A stretch of 64,000 nt of DNA from JACKNG01 sp040220855. Lineage in GTDB: Bacteria > Pseudomonadota > Gammaproteobacteria > Ga0077536. The stretch's first letter is position 1; each line of letters opens with the position of its first letter. Positions 8,908 through 17,821 of the stretch are shown one piece after another. Below the pieces are notes generated by a model, which was given only the letters and a program-made list of their open reading frames with translations, had not been told where the DNA came from and ran no database searches. Location of the stretch: the NCBI GenBank assembly GCA_040220855.1, contig JAVJVZ010000055.1:37857-101856 (forward strand), read 5' to 3'. Position numbers and translations under genes: made by a program.

Positions 8908-9131
8908 GGCGCGGGCGGGGTAGAGCTGAACGGACGGCTCCCGTCACTCCGCAACACCGCGGCGGCGCGGAACGAAAGCCCGGAATAGCCATCGAAATTA
9001 AGCTGGAAAGCCAACTGCGATATAGTTTAAGTCAGACGTCTCGGAAACCGCTAACGAGTGCAGGGAGGCCTGCGCGCGCCGGTGCCTCCCCACCCCGACG
9101 TCCCCAACCGAGAGGCCGTTGCCCGACCCCT

Positions 9132-10880
9132 ATGCTGCGAGTCCGTTGCGCCGTCCTGCTTCCCCTGCTCATCTCGCTGGCCGTGGCCGGCTGCGCGACC
9201 GCGCCGTCGGCGCCGGCACCCGCGACCACGTCGCCTGTGGCCGAACCGGCCGCCGCCCCTGCAGCAGACCTCGAGATTGCCGAACTCGAGCCCTTCGACT
9301 ACGAGTCCGATCCGCTCTACCAGCTGTTGATCGCCGAGTTCGCCGGGCAGCGCGGCCATCTCGACCTGGCCACCGAACGCTACCTGACGCTCGCCGGCGA
9401 GCTGCGTGACGCCAAGCTGGCCGAGCGCGCCACGCGCATCGCGGTATTCGCCCGCGACGACGCCGCCGCGCTCGCGGCGGCGAGCGTATGGGTGGAACTC
9501 GCGCCGCGCGACATGGATGCGCGCCAGATCATCGCCGCCATGCATATCCGCCAGGGCGATGCCGATGCCGCGCTCGAACATCTCGAGTTCGTGCTCGCCA
9601 ACGATCACGATGCCTCCGGCAACCGCCTGCGCATGATCGCCAACCTACTCGGGCGCGAGGAGGAGCGCGATACTGCGCTCGCGGTGATGGAGCGCCTGCT
9701 CGATCACTTCAGCGACGACACCGACGCGCTGCTCGCCTATGCGCTGCTGGCAATTCGCGCCGAGCGCCTCGACAAGGCGCGCGAGGCGATGAACCACATC
9801 GCCCGCCAGACCGAACTGAGCTCGAACGTCGCCATGGCCTACCTCGCAGTGCTGCAGAAGCAGGACCGCATGGGCGACGCCATCGAGTGGCTCGACGAGG
9901 TGCTCGCGATCAATCCCGACCAGTTCGGCGTGCGCCTGATCTATGCGCGCCTGCTCGCCGAGGCCAATCGCTTCGAGGAAGCGCGCGTGCAGTTCGGCGT
10001 GCTCTCCGAAGAATCGCCTGACAACACCGACATCATCTTCGCGCTCGGCCTGCTCAACCTGCAGGCCGGGCGCAACGATGCCGCCGCCACCAACTTCGAG
10101 CGCCTCGTCGAGCTCGAAACGCGCGAGGACGAGGCCCATTTCTACCTCGGCCAGATTGCCGAGGCGCGCGGCGAGCGCCAGGCGGCGATCGAGCACTACC
10201 AGGCAATCGAAGGCGGCGGCAACTTTTTCGCCGCCCAGCTGCGCAAGGCACTGGTGCTCGCCCTGATGGGCAAGGTCGACGACGCCGTCGCATTTCTCGA
10301 CCAGGTCACGCCCGAGAGCGACGAGCAGCGTTACGACCTCGCCCGCGCCAAGGGAGAGATTCTCACCGAGCACGGTCGCCACGCCGAGGCCCTCGCAATC
10401 TACGATGCCGCGCTCGCCGACGGCGCCTACGATACCGAGCTGCTCTACACCCGCGCGATGCTCGCCGAGAAGATGAATCGCATCGACATCCTCGAGCGTG
10501 ATCTGCGCACCATCATCGCGCAGGAACCCGACAACGCGCAGGCGCTCAACGCGCTCGGCTACACGCTCGCCGACCGTACCGAACGCTACGCCGAGGCGCA
10601 CGAGTTCATTGCGCGCGCACTCGAGATCAGCCCGGACGATTTCTACATCCTCGACTCGATGGGCTGGGTGCTCTACCGGCTCGGGCGTCTCGACGAGGCA
10701 ATCGGTTTCCTCGAACGTGCCCGTGAGCTGCGCAACGACCCGGAGGTCGCCGCCCACCTTGGTGAGGTGCTGTGGGTCAAGGGCAAGCGCGAAGCGGCCC
10801 GCGACGTCTGGGAGAGCGCGCTGCGCGACACACCGAACGACAAGAAACTCCTCGACGTCATCGATCGCCTCACGCCGTGA
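9132..10880 (+). CDS. TPR-repeat outer-membrane lipoprotein upstream of lolB
   Basis: 582 residues. A signal peptide ends in a lipobox (LAVAGC, Cys at about residue 21), so the protein is lipidated; the +2 residue is Ala, which favours the outer membrane. The rest is a series of tetratricopeptide-like helices, for example NALGYTLADRTERYAEAHEFI and SMGWVLYRLGRLDEAIGFLERA near the C-terminus. The same gene sits between hemA and lolB in Pseudomonas. Its exact function is not established. Its stop overlaps the lolB start (GTGA), so the two are translationally coupled. Confidence 0.9.
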   Translation: MLRVRCAVLLPLLISLAVAGCATAPSAPAPATTSPVAEPAAAPAADLEIAELEPFDYESDPLYQLLIAEFAGQRGHLDLATERYLTLAGELRDAKLAERATRIAVFARDDAAALAAASVWVELAPRDMDARQIIAAMHIRQGDADAALEHLEFVLANDHDASGNRLRMIANLLGREEERDTALAVMERLLDHFSDDTDALLAYALLAIRAERLDKAREAMNHIARQTELSSNVAMAYLAVLQKQDRMGDAIEWLDEVLAINPDQFGVRLIYARLLAEANRFEEARVQFGVLSEESPDNTDIIFALGLLNLQAGRNDAAATNFERLVELETREDEAHFYLGQIAEARGERQAAIEHYQAIEGGGNFFAAQLRKALVLALMGKVDDAVAFLDQVTPESDEQRYDLARAKGEILTEHGRHAEALAIYDAALADGAYDTELLYTRAMLAEKMNRIDILERDLRTIIAQEPDNAQALNALGYTLADRTERYAEAHEFIARALEISPDDFYILDSMGWVLYRLGRLDEAIGFLERARELRNDPEVAAHLGEVLWVKGKREAARDVWESALRDTPNDKKLLDVIDRLTP

Positions 10881-11488
10881 GGGCGCTGGCCGGCGCGCTC
10901 GTGCTCGCCCTGCTGGGCGGTTGCGCGACGTGGCCTTTCGGGCAGCGTGCGCAGCCCGAGCCGCAGCCGGTACTGCCCGATCACCGCGCCGCGGTCGCCG
11001 CGCTCGATGACTGGCGCCTGACCGGCAAGCTCGCCGTGCAGCGTGCCGACCAGGGCGTCAGCGCAACACTCGAGTGGCACGAGCAGGGCGAGCGCTTCGA
11101 CCTGCGCCTCGTCGCGCCGCTCAGCGGCGGCACCTTCAAGCTCACCGGCGACGCCGGGCGCGTGGCCTTGTTCACGCCCGAGGGCGAGATGTTCACCGCG
11201 GCCAGCGCCGGCGACCTCGTCGAAGCCCACCTCGGCTGGCGCCTGCCGGTGGAGGGCGCGCGCTGGTGGGTGCGCGGCATCCCGGCGCCGGGCAGCGCCG
11301 CTGCCCAGGAGCGCCGCGATGCGCAGGGACGCTGGACCGATTTCGCCCAGGACGGCTGGCGCATCTCCATCCTCGACTATCACGAGCGCGCGCAGCCCCA
11401 CCTGCCGCGCAAGCTCTACCTGGCGCGCGACGATCTGCAGGTGCGGCTGGTCATCCGGCACTGGCAACTGGACGTCGGCGCGCCCTGA
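10877..11488 (+). CDS. lolB: outer membrane lipoprotein receptor LolB
   Basis: Accepts lipoproteins from the periplasmic carrier LolA and inserts them into the outer membrane. 203 residues. The lipobox LLGGC near residue 16 and the conserved DDWRLTGKLAVQ and RLVAPLSGGTFKL segments fit the family. The start is GTG, within the GTGA overlap with the preceding TPR gene; a longer upstream frame would lack a signal peptide. Neighbours hemA, ispE and prs match the conserved order. Confidence 0.93.
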   Translation: MRALAGALVLALLGGCATWPFGQRAQPEPQPVLPDHRAAVAALDDWRLTGKLAVQRADQGVSATLEWHEQGERFDLRLVAPLSGGTFKLTGDAGRVALFTPEGEMFTAASAGDLVEAHLGWRLPVEGARWWVRGIPAPGSAAAQERRDAQGRWTDFAQDGWRISILDYHERAQPHLPRKLYLARDDLQVRLVIRHWQLDVGAP

Positions 11489-11593
11489 GCGGCGCCGTCG
11501 CCGCTCGGCGCCGGCGGTGTACACTGCGCGCCGCGCTCGTGGCGGCTTCCGCCCGGCGTGCGCTCGTTCCTCCACCCGGGTTGTCTCGACACC

Positions 11594-12457
11594 ATGACGC
11601 TCTCGCGCGACTGGCCGGCGCCGGCCAAGATCAACCTGTTCCTGCATGTCACCGGGCGTCGCGACGACGGCTACCACCTGCTGCAGACCCTGTTCCAGTT
11701 TCTCGACGTCTGTGACTGGCTCGATTTCCGCGTGCGCGACGATGGTCGCATCGAGCGTGCCGGCGAGCTGCCCGGCGTGGCCGCCGCGGACGACCTCGTC
11801 GTGCGTGCCGCCCGCCTGCTCAGGGAGCACGCCGGCTGCACGCTCGGGGTCGACATCCACCTGCGCAAGCGGCTGCCGCTGGGCGGCGGTCTCGGCGGTG
11901 GCAGTTCCGACGCGGCCACCGTGCTGGTCGCGCTCGATGTGCTGTGGGGGCTCGACCTCGGCGTCGACGTGCTCGCCGCGCTCGGCCTCGCGCTCGGCGC
12001 CGACGTGCCGGTATTCGTGCGCGGGCACGCCGCCTGGGCCGAGGGCGTCGGCGAGATCCTCGCGCCGTGTGATCCGGACGAGGGTGCGGTGCTCGTCATC
12101 ACGCCCGATTGCGCGGTCTCGACCGCGCGCGTGTTCACCGATCCTGATTTGACACGGCATACCCCGCCAATCAAAATGCACGCCTTTTCGCTCGCCCGCT
12201 CCCGGAACGACTGTGAACCCGTCACCCGGCGCCTCTACCCGGCGGTAGGCGCGGCGCTCGACTGGCTGGACCAGCACGCCCCGGCGCGAATGAGCGGAAC
12301 CGGTGCCAGCGTCTTCGCATTCTTCGATAGTCTCGAGCAGGCCGAGGCCGTAGCCCGGCAGGTGCCCGCGCCGTGGCGCGCGGTCGCCACGCGACGCGTC
12401 AACTGCTCGCCGCTCGGCGAGCGCGCCGCGCGGGCGCGCGCGGAAGGGGAATCATGA
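11594..12457 (+). CDS. ispE: 4-diphosphocytidyl-2-C-methyl-D-erythritol kinase
   Basis: GHMP-family kinase of the MEP isoprenoid pathway. 287 residues. N-terminal PAPAKINLFLHVTGRRDDGYH and the ATP-binding glycine motif PLGGGLGGGSSDAA (about residue 96) are intact, as is the C-terminal RMSGTGASVFA loop. The ATG at MTLSRDW is used because it aligns with the family start; the longer upstream frame is unsupported. A tRNA-Gln gene follows after 50 bp. Confidence 0.95.
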   Translation: MTLSRDWPAPAKINLFLHVTGRRDDGYHLLQTLFQFLDVCDWLDFRVRDDGRIERAGELPGVAAADDLVVRAARLLREHAGCTLGVDIHLRKRLPLGGGLGGGSSDAATVLVALDVLWGLDLGVDVLAALGLALGADVPVFVRGHAAWAEGVGEILAPCDPDEGAVLVITPDCAVSTARVFTDPDLTRHTPPIKMHAFSLARSRNDCEPVTRRLYPAVGAALDWLDQHAPARMSGTGASVFAFFDSLEQAEAVARQVPAPWRAVATRRVNCSPLGERAARARAEGES

Positions 12458-12507
12458 GCGGAAACGATACCGGCCGAGGTGCGCGAAACCAGCGCGGGAT
12501 TTCCATT

Positions 12508-12582
12508 TGGGGTGTCGCCAAGCGGTAAGGCACGGGGTTTTGATCCCCGCATTCCCAGGTTCGAATCCTGGCACCCCAGCCA
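12508..12582 (+). tRNA. tRNA-Gln (anticodon TTG)
   Basis: 75-nt cloverleaf including the encoded CCA. The acceptor arms TGGGGTG/CACCCCA pair fully, the anticodon stem CGGGG/CCCCG encloses TTTTGAT (anticodon TTG), and the T-arm CCAGG-TTCGAAT-CCTGG is perfect. A tRNA-Gln between ispE and prs is the common gammaproteobacterial arrangement. Confidence 0.97.
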
Positions 12583-12672
12583 ATTTCGGCGGTCGACGAT
12601 GCCAGGCCGCGGAGCAGTGACGAGCGCCGCCGGCAGGTGGCGCGGGCAGACGAGGAGCGGAGTTCGCGGCGG

Positions 12673-13626
12673 ATGATGGAAGAGTCGATGATGCTGTTCA
12701 CGGGCAATGCCAACCGGCCGCTGGCGCGCGCGGTGGCGCGGCACCTGCACATGTCGCTGGGCAAGGCGACGGTCGGCCGCTTCTCCGACGGCGAGATCAT
12801 GGTCGAGATCGCGGAGAACGTGCGCGGTCGCGACTGCATCGTGGTCCAGCCGACCTGCGCGCCGACCAACGACAACTTCATGGAACTGCTGGTGCTCATC
12901 GATGCCCTGCGGCGTGCCTCGGCGCAGAGCATCACGGCGGTCATCCCCTACCTCGGCTACGCCCGCCAGGACCGCCGTCCACGCTCCGCGCGCGTGCCGA
13001 TCACGGCCAAGGTCGTGGCCAACATGATCACGAGCGTGGGGACCTCGCGCGTGCTCACCGTCGACCTGCATGCCGAGCAGATCCAGGGTTTCTTCGACAT
13101 CCCGATGGACAATGTCTACGCCTCCCCCGTGCTGCTCGGCGACATCTGGAAGCACGAGTACGAGAATCTCATGGTGGTGTCGCCGGACGTCGGTGGCGTG
13201 GTGCGTGCGCGCGCGATTGCGCGGCGTCTCGACAACGCCGATCTCGCCATCATCGACAAGCGCCGCCCGCGGGCCAACGAGTCGCGCGTGATGAACATCA
13301 TCGGCGACGTCGAGGATCGCACCTGCGTGATGGTCGATGACATGGTCGACACCGCCGGCACCCTGTGCCGCGCGGCCGAGGCGCTCAAGGACCACGGCGC
13401 ACGCAAAGTGGTGGCCTACTGCACCCACCCGGTGCTGTCCGGCAATGCCATCGAGAACCTCAGCAACTCGACCCTCGACGAGCTCGTCGTCACCGACACC
13501 ATTCCGTTGTCGGAAGCGGCCGAGAAGTGCACCAAGATTCGCCAGCTGTCGGTCGCCGGCCTGCTCGGCGAGAGCATCAACCGCATCATCTCGGGGCAGT
13601 CCCTGAGTTCGATGTTCGTCGACTGA
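12673..13626 (+). CDS. prs: ribose-phosphate pyrophosphokinase
   Basis: Makes PRPP from ribose-5-phosphate and ATP, feeding purine, pyrimidine, histidine and NAD synthesis. 317 residues from the first of several clustered ATGs (MMEESMMLFTGNA); the methionine aligned with the E. coli enzyme lies a few residues later, so the N-terminus is uncertain by about six residues. The PRPP-binding signature VDDMVDTAGTLC, the DLHAEQIQGFFD loop and YARQDRRPRSARVPI are all intact. rplY follows. Confidence 0.97.
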   Translation: MMEESMMLFTGNANRPLARAVARHLHMSLGKATVGRFSDGEIMVEIAENVRGRDCIVVQPTCAPTNDNFMELLVLIDALRRASAQSITAVIPYLGYARQDRRPRSARVPITAKVVANMITSVGTSRVLTVDLHAEQIQGFFDIPMDNVYASPVLLGDIWKHEYENLMVVSPDVGGVVRARAIARRLDNADLAIIDKRRPRANESRVMNIIGDVEDRTCVMVDDMVDTAGTLCRAAEALKDHGARKVVAYCTHPVLSGNAIENLSNSTLDELVVTDTIPLSEAAEKCTKIRQLSVAGLLGESINRIISGQSLSSMFVD

Positions 13627-13753
13627 GGGCCACGACAGCCGTCGAGAATCCGGGCGCCCGGCCACGTGCCGAGTGCCCACAGCCAAGTCGCACGGCGCCT
13701 GGTCGCGGGCGCGTGGCGGCACAACTTCAAGCAACCACCGGAGTATCGGAACC

Positions 13754-14389
13754 ATGGACATCTTCGAGATCGAAGCGGAGCTTCGCCACGACAGGGGTAA
13801 GGGTGCGAGCCGCCGCCTGCGTCGTGCCGGCAAGTTCCCCGCAGTCGTCTACGGCGCGCACAAGGACGCCGTCGCCATTCAGCTCGACCACAACGAGCTC
13901 TTGCTGCACACCCAGCACGAGGCGTTCTATTCGCACATCCTGTCGCTCAAGGTCGATGGCCGCAACGAGCGCGTGGTGCTCAAGGACGTCCAGCGCCATC
14001 CGTATAAGCCGTTCCTGATGCACATGGATTTCCAGCGCGTGAGCGAGAGCGAATCGCTGACCATCCGAGTGCCGCTGCACTTCACCAACGAGGAGCGCTG
14101 CGTCGGCGTCAAGCAGGGCGGCGGTACCATCGCGCACCTGATGGCCGATCTCGAAGTGACCTGCCTGCCCAAGGACCTGCCCGAGTACATCGAGGTCGAC
14201 ATCGCCAACCTCAACGTGGGCGAGACCATTCACCTGTCGGAGCTCAAGCTGCCGGCCGGTGTCGAGATCACGGCCATTGCGCATGGCGGCGACGCCGAGC
14301 AGGCGGTGGTGCAGGTCAACGCGCCGCGTGGTCCGTCGGCCGACGAAGAGGGTGAGGAAGGCGAGGAAGGCGCCGGCGGCGAAGCCTGA
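13754..14389 (+). CDS. rplY: 50S ribosomal protein L25, CTC form
   Basis: Binds 5S rRNA. 211 residues: an N-terminal L25 domain (residues 1-95) followed by the TL5/CTC beta domain (about 96-190) and an acidic tail ending EEGEEGEEGAGGEA. This is the long form, not the 94-residue E. coli form. The ATG is chosen at MDIFEIEAELR, the family start. It lies between prs and pth as in Pseudomonas. Confidence 0.96.
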   Translation: MDIFEIEAELRHDRGKGASRRLRRAGKFPAVVYGAHKDAVAIQLDHNELLLHTQHEAFYSHILSLKVDGRNERVVLKDVQRHPYKPFLMHMDFQRVSESESLTIRVPLHFTNEERCVGVKQGGGTIAHLMADLEVTCLPKDLPEYIEVDIANLNVGETIHLSELKLPAGVEITAIAHGGDAEQAVVQVNAPRGPSADEEGEEGEEGAGGEA

Positions 14390-14437
14390 GGCCGCCCGCA
14401 CGGCACGCGTCATCCCCAGGTCGACGGTCGAACAGTC

Positions 14438-15034
14438 ATGGCGGATGACGCGGTGCAGCTCGTGGTCGGGCTCGGCAATCCCGGGCCCGGCCACGCGGGT
14501 GACCGGCACAATGCCGGCTTCTGGTGCGTCGATGCGCTGGCTGCGCGGCTCGGCGCGACGCTGCACGAGGAGTCGCGTTACAAGGCGTTGCTCGGGCGCA
14601 CCGCGAGCGGGCTGCGCCTGCTGGAACCGCTCACCTTCATGAATCTCTCCGGCGACAGCGTGGCAGCCTGCGCGGCTTACTTCCGCATTCCGCCGGCGGC
14701 CATCGTGGTCGTCCACGACGAGCTCGATCTCGCCCCCGGCGTGGTGCGCCTCAAGCGCGGTGGCGGGCACGGCGGACACAACGGCCTGCGCAGCATCGAC
14801 CGCCAGTTGGGTTCCAACGATTACCTGCGCGTGCGCATCGGCATCGGCCACCCGGGTCCCGGCGGCGACGTCTCCGGCTACGTGCTCGGCAAGCCGCCGG
14901 CCGAGGAGCGCAGCGCCATCCTCGACGCCATCGATGCCGTCATCGAGGTGTTCGACCGCGTGCTCGCGGGCGAGGTGGAGCGTGCCATGAATACACTCAA
15001 CCGGCGTGACCGGAAACCGAAGGACGCAAGCTGA
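14438..15034 (+). CDS. pth: peptidyl-tRNA hydrolase
   Basis: Recycles tRNA from prematurely released peptidyl-tRNA. 198 residues. Visible signatures are the N-terminal VVGLGNPGPGHAGDRHNAGF with the catalytic histidine, LTFMNLSGDSV, and the HDELDLAPG and GGGHGGHNGLRSI motifs. Its stop codon directly abuts the ychF ATG, so the two genes are almost certainly co-translated. Confidence 0.97.
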   Translation: MADDAVQLVVGLGNPGPGHAGDRHNAGFWCVDALAARLGATLHEESRYKALLGRTASGLRLLEPLTFMNLSGDSVAACAAYFRIPPAAIVVVHDELDLAPGVVRLKRGGGHGGHNGLRSIDRQLGSNDYLRVRIGIGHPGPGGDVSGYVLGKPPAEERSAILDAIDAVIEVFDRVLAGEVERAMNTLNRRDRKPKDAS

Positions 15035-16126
15035 ATGGGCTTCAAGTGTGGCATCGTCGGTCTGCCCAACGTCGGCAAGTCATCGTTGTTCAATGCGTTG
15101 ACGAGCGCCGGCATCGCGGCGGAGAACTATCCTTTCTGCACCATCGAGCCGAACGTCGGCATCGTTGCCGTGCCCGATCCGCGGCTCGAGCGCATCGCCG
15201 CGATCGTCAAGCCGGCCAAGGTGATCCCGTCGACGATGGAGTTCGTCGACATCGCCGGTCTCGTCGCCGGCGCCGCGAGCGGCGAGGGCCTCGGCAACAA
15301 GTTTCTTGCTCACATCCGCGAGACGCAGGCCATCGCGCACGTCGTGCGCTGCTTCGAGGACGAAAACGTTACCCACGTCGCCGGTCGCGTCGACCCGGTA
15401 TCCGACATCGAGATCATCGACACCGAGCTCGCGCTGGCCGATCTCGAGACCTGTACGCGCGGTCTCGAGCGCGCCGAGAAACAGGCCAAGTCGGGCGACA
15501 AGGAACAGCGCCAGCGCGTCGCCTCCTACCGCGTATTGCTCGACGCGCTCGAAGCCGGCACGCCGGTGCGCACGCTCGAACTCGACGAGCATGCGCAGGC
15601 GCTGGTGCGCGAAATCGCTCTGCTCACCGCCAAACCCGTGCTGTTCGTCGCCAACGTCGACGAAGCCAGTCTCGACGGCAACGTGCACGCGACGGCGGTG
15701 GCCGACTACGCTGCGGCCAACGGCGCCGAGTGCGTGGTGCTGTGCGCGGCCATCGAGGCCGAGATCGCAGCGCTGCCGGCCGCCGAGCGCGCCGAGTTTC
15801 TCGCCGATCTCGGTCTCGCCGAGCCTGGCCTCGACCGCGTCATCCGCGCCGGCTACCGCCTGCTCGGACTGCAGAGCTTCTTCACCGCCGGCCCCAAGGA
15901 ATGTCGCGCGTGGACGGTACGCCAGGGTGCGCTGGCGCCGCAGGCGGCCGGCGTCATCCACACCGATTTCGAGCGCGGCTTCATCCGTGCCGAGGTCATC
16001 GGCTACGACGACTTCATTGCCTGCGGTGGCGAGGCGCGCGCACGTGAGACCGGCAAGCTGCGCGTCGAAGGGAAGGAATACACCGTCGCCGATGGCGACG
16101 TGATGCATTTCCGCTTCAACGTCTGA
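15035..16126 (+). CDS. ychF: Obg-family ATPase YchF
   Basis: Ribosome-associated P-loop ATPase (OLA1 group), linked to oxidative-stress responses. 363 residues. The P-loop GLPNVGKSSLFNAL, DIAGLV, and the NxxE-type specificity motif (VANVDE in place of NKxD) are present, followed by the C-terminal TGS domain. It begins immediately after the pth stop. It ends the prs-rplY-pth-ychF cluster and converges on the 6S RNA gene. Confidence 0.97.
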   Translation: MGFKCGIVGLPNVGKSSLFNALTSAGIAAENYPFCTIEPNVGIVAVPDPRLERIAAIVKPAKVIPSTMEFVDIAGLVAGAASGEGLGNKFLAHIRETQAIAHVVRCFEDENVTHVAGRVDPVSDIEIIDTELALADLETCTRGLERAEKQAKSGDKEQRQRVASYRVLLDALEAGTPVRTLELDEHAQALVREIALLTAKPVLFVANVDEASLDGNVHATAVADYAAANGAECVVLCAAIEAEIAALPAAERAEFLADLGLAEPGLDRVIRAGYRLLGLQSFFTAGPKECRAWTVRQGALAPQAAGVIHTDFERGFIRAEVIGYDDFIACGGEARARETGKLRVEGKEYTVADGDVMHFRFNV

Positions 16127-16226
16127 GCGCACGGCCGCGGCGCTACGCGCGGTCTTTGGCGGTGGGGTCGGAAGGATTCTCGCGCGGTGGCGCTGCAGGC
16201 GTGCGCGAGCGAGAGGGGAAAGGGGA

Positions 16227-16416
16227 GGTGTTCTCCACCATGCCGGCGCTGACCGTAATCTTGAACCAGGGGTTCAAGATGGAACGTCTCGGGGTGAATC
16301 AGGCTTTCTGCCCGGAGGCAGACGTGCTCAACATCACCGGATGATCGGTTCCTGGGGCAAGTATTATAGGCTCAAAGATTGTCGGGTCAGTGGTCGCACA
16401 AAGCAGAGAACACCAT
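16227..16416 (-). ncRNA. ssrS: 6S RNA
   Basis: About 190-nt RNA that mimics an open promoter and holds sigma70 RNA polymerase in stationary phase. On the minus strand the two ends form a closing stem (GGTGTTCTC near 16414 pairs with GAGAACACC near 16227). The hallmark segment CTTGAACCCCTGGTTCAAG (16255-16273) matches the 3' side of E. coli 6S RNA, and TTTGAGCCTATAAT lies on the opposite side, matching the conserved GAGCC before the bubble. Position downstream of zapA on the same strand is the conserved gammaproteobacterial location. Ends are estimated to within about 5 nt from the pairing. Confidence 0.9.
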
Positions 16417-16429
16417 GGACGTTATCGTA

Positions 16430-16458
16430 CAGGTTTCGTGAAGCTTTAGCGAAACCTG
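16430..16458. repeat. hairpin between zapA and ssrS
   Basis: Inverted repeat CAGGTTTCG-N11-CGAAACCTG. It lies just before the 6S RNA start, downstream of zapA on the minus strand. It could end or process the zapA transcript, or overlap the ssrS promoter; TACGAT (minus strand, about 16429-16424) is a possible -10 for ssrS. Confidence 0.45.
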
Positions 16459-16482
16459 GCGCGATGGCCGCGCCGCGCCGGA

Positions 16483-16815
16483 TCAATGGTTGCCCGAGCT
16501 GCCGAGCGAGATGGTCTCGCCGCGATTCAGCGCAGCGGCTATCTTGGATTCCATGCGCGCGATGCCGGCGCTGACGTCGGAAGCCAGCGTCTCGTTGTTG
16601 CGGCGGAACTCGAGGTATTCGTGGGCGATGTTGAGCGCGGCCATCACCGCGATACGTTCGCTGCCGATGACCTTGCCGTTGTCGCGCTGCTCGATCATCT
16701 TGTTGTTCAGGAACTGTACCGAGGAGAACAACGCCTCGCGTTCGTTCTCCTTGCAGCCGACCACGTAGTCCTTGTCGAAGATGGTGACGGTGATCGGCTT
16801 AACCTCGTCGCTCAT
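16483..16815 (-). CDS. zapA: cell division protein ZapA
   Basis: Bundles FtsZ protofilaments at the division ring. 110 residues (E. coli 109). N-terminal ITVTIFDKDYVVGCKENEREAL and the helical IAVMAALNIAHEYLEFRR segment are typical. The ATG overlaps the stop of the upstream small coiled-coil gene as TAATG, so they are co-translated. The 6S RNA gene follows, as in E. coli. Confidence 0.93.
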   Translation of the reverse strand: MSDEVKPITVTIFDKDYVVGCKENEREALFSSVQFLNNKMIEQRDNGKVIGSERIAVMAALNIAHEYLEFRRNNETLASDVSAGIARMESKIAAALNRGETISLGSSGNH

Positions 16816-17036
16816 TAACGGGTCTCCATCGCTTTGAGACGGGCAATCATGGCTTCCACGCGGCTGCGTGCCTGCTCGGTCTTCTCGATCAGGCTCGCGC
16901 GCTCGGCGGTCAGTGCCGCCTGCTGGTTGCGCAGCGCCACGTTTTCCGTGGTCAGGCTTTCGACGGTCTTGATGAGATCGTCGACGCGGGATTCCAGGGC
17001 GGCCAGGTCGAGGCGTTCGTTACCGGCTGATGACAT
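16815..17036 (-). CDS. small ZapB-like coiled-coil protein (TIGR02449 type)
   Basis: 73 residues from MSSAGNERLD; an in-frame ATG six codons upstream (MRPFGV) is less likely. The whole protein is a predicted coiled coil (ESRVDDLIKTVESLTTENVALRNQQAAL). Small coiled-coil partners of this type precede zapA in many gammaproteobacteria and resemble ZapB in form. The 1-nt overlap with zapA supports a joint division role. A good promoter lies 42 bp upstream. Confidence 0.75.
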   Translation of the reverse strand: MSSAGNERLDLAALESRVDDLIKTVESLTTENVALRNQQAALTAERASLIEKTEQARSRVEAMIARLKAMETR

Positions 17037-17077
17037 GACGCCGAACGGTCTCACAGACGGGGCTAATCGTGCGGGCC

Positions 17078-17107
17078 ACTATAGAGCCCGAAGTGCGCGA
17101 CGGTCAA
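17078..17107 (-). promoter_or_regulatory. sigma70 promoter of zapB-like/zapA/ssrS
   Basis: On the minus strand TTGACC (17107-17102) and TATAGT (17083-17078) are separated by 18 bp. This is a near-consensus housekeeping promoter, 42 bp upstream of the ZapB-like start codon. Confidence 0.65.
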
Positions 17108-17234
17108 CACGAAGGGGGGCGTTACAAGCGCTTGCGCGCCGGCCACTTAGGCGCGAGTTTCTGTGCCTTCGGCGGGCATGAAATAATGTCGCCATGAGAA
17201 TTGCTTCGACGCCACCCGCACGCGGTCCCGCGCC

Positions 17235-17804
17235 GTGAACGCCGCGCTGTACGACCGCGTGACGCAGGTGCTCGACACGCTCGGCTGCGATCTCGGCGCA
17301 GGCGAGTGCCACGGTGCGCTGTGCGGCCTGCTGTGCGCACCGCGCGCGTTCTCGCCGCGCACCTGGCTCGAACACGTCGCCGGCGAGGACTCCCCGGCCG
17401 CCTTCGAGCAGGGTGCCGCTCGCGACGTGCTCGACGAACTCCTGCGCGAATCGGTCACTGCGCTCGGCAGCGCGGACCTCGACTTCGCCCTGCTGCTGCC
17501 CGGCGACGACGCCGGACTCGCCGCGCGCAGCGCCGCGTTCGCCGGATGGTGCCGCGGCTTTCTCGCCGGCCTCGGTCTCGGTGGCATCGGTGACATGCGC
17601 GAACTCGGTGCCGACGCGCGCGGTTTCGTCAACGACCTCGAACGCTTCGGGCGGCTCGAGGCGGTCGATGGCGACGAAGCCGACGAGCGCGCTTTCGCCG
17701 AGCTGACCGAATACACTCGGATGGGCGTATTGGTCGTGCACGGCGAGGTCCATGCCGCCGCCGCGCCCGGCGCGCCTGAAGACCCCACGCCCACCCTGCA
17801 CTGA
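17235..17804 (+). CDS. ygfB: YgfB/YecA (UPF0149) family protein
   Basis: 189 residues, GTG start. Matches the YgfB form: LGAGECHGALCGLLCA near the N-terminus, WCRGFLAGLGL in the middle, and the C-terminal FAELTEYTRMGVLVVHGE. It lacks the C-terminal SEC-C zinc motif of YecA. The family is helical; a regulatory role in Pseudomonas has been reported, but the function here is unknown. It is 17 bp upstream of pepP, in the conserved ygfB-pepP-ubiH-ubiI order. A weak promoter (AATAAT at 17182-17187) lies upstream. Confidence 0.9.
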   Translation: MNAALYDRVTQVLDTLGCDLGAGECHGALCGLLCAPRAFSPRTWLEHVAGEDSPAAFEQGAARDVLDELLRESVTALGSADLDFALLLPGDDAGLAARSAAFAGWCRGFLAGLGLGGIGDMRELGADARGFVNDLERFGRLEAVDGDEADERAFAELTEYTRMGVLVVHGEVHAAAAPGAPEDPTPTLH

Positions 17805-17821
17805 CGGAACTGCCGCTGCTT

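Noticed and set aside
16156..16344. Short + strand frame opposite the 6S RNA
   Set aside because: Fully inside the 6S RNA gene; no ribosome binding site or recognisable protein.
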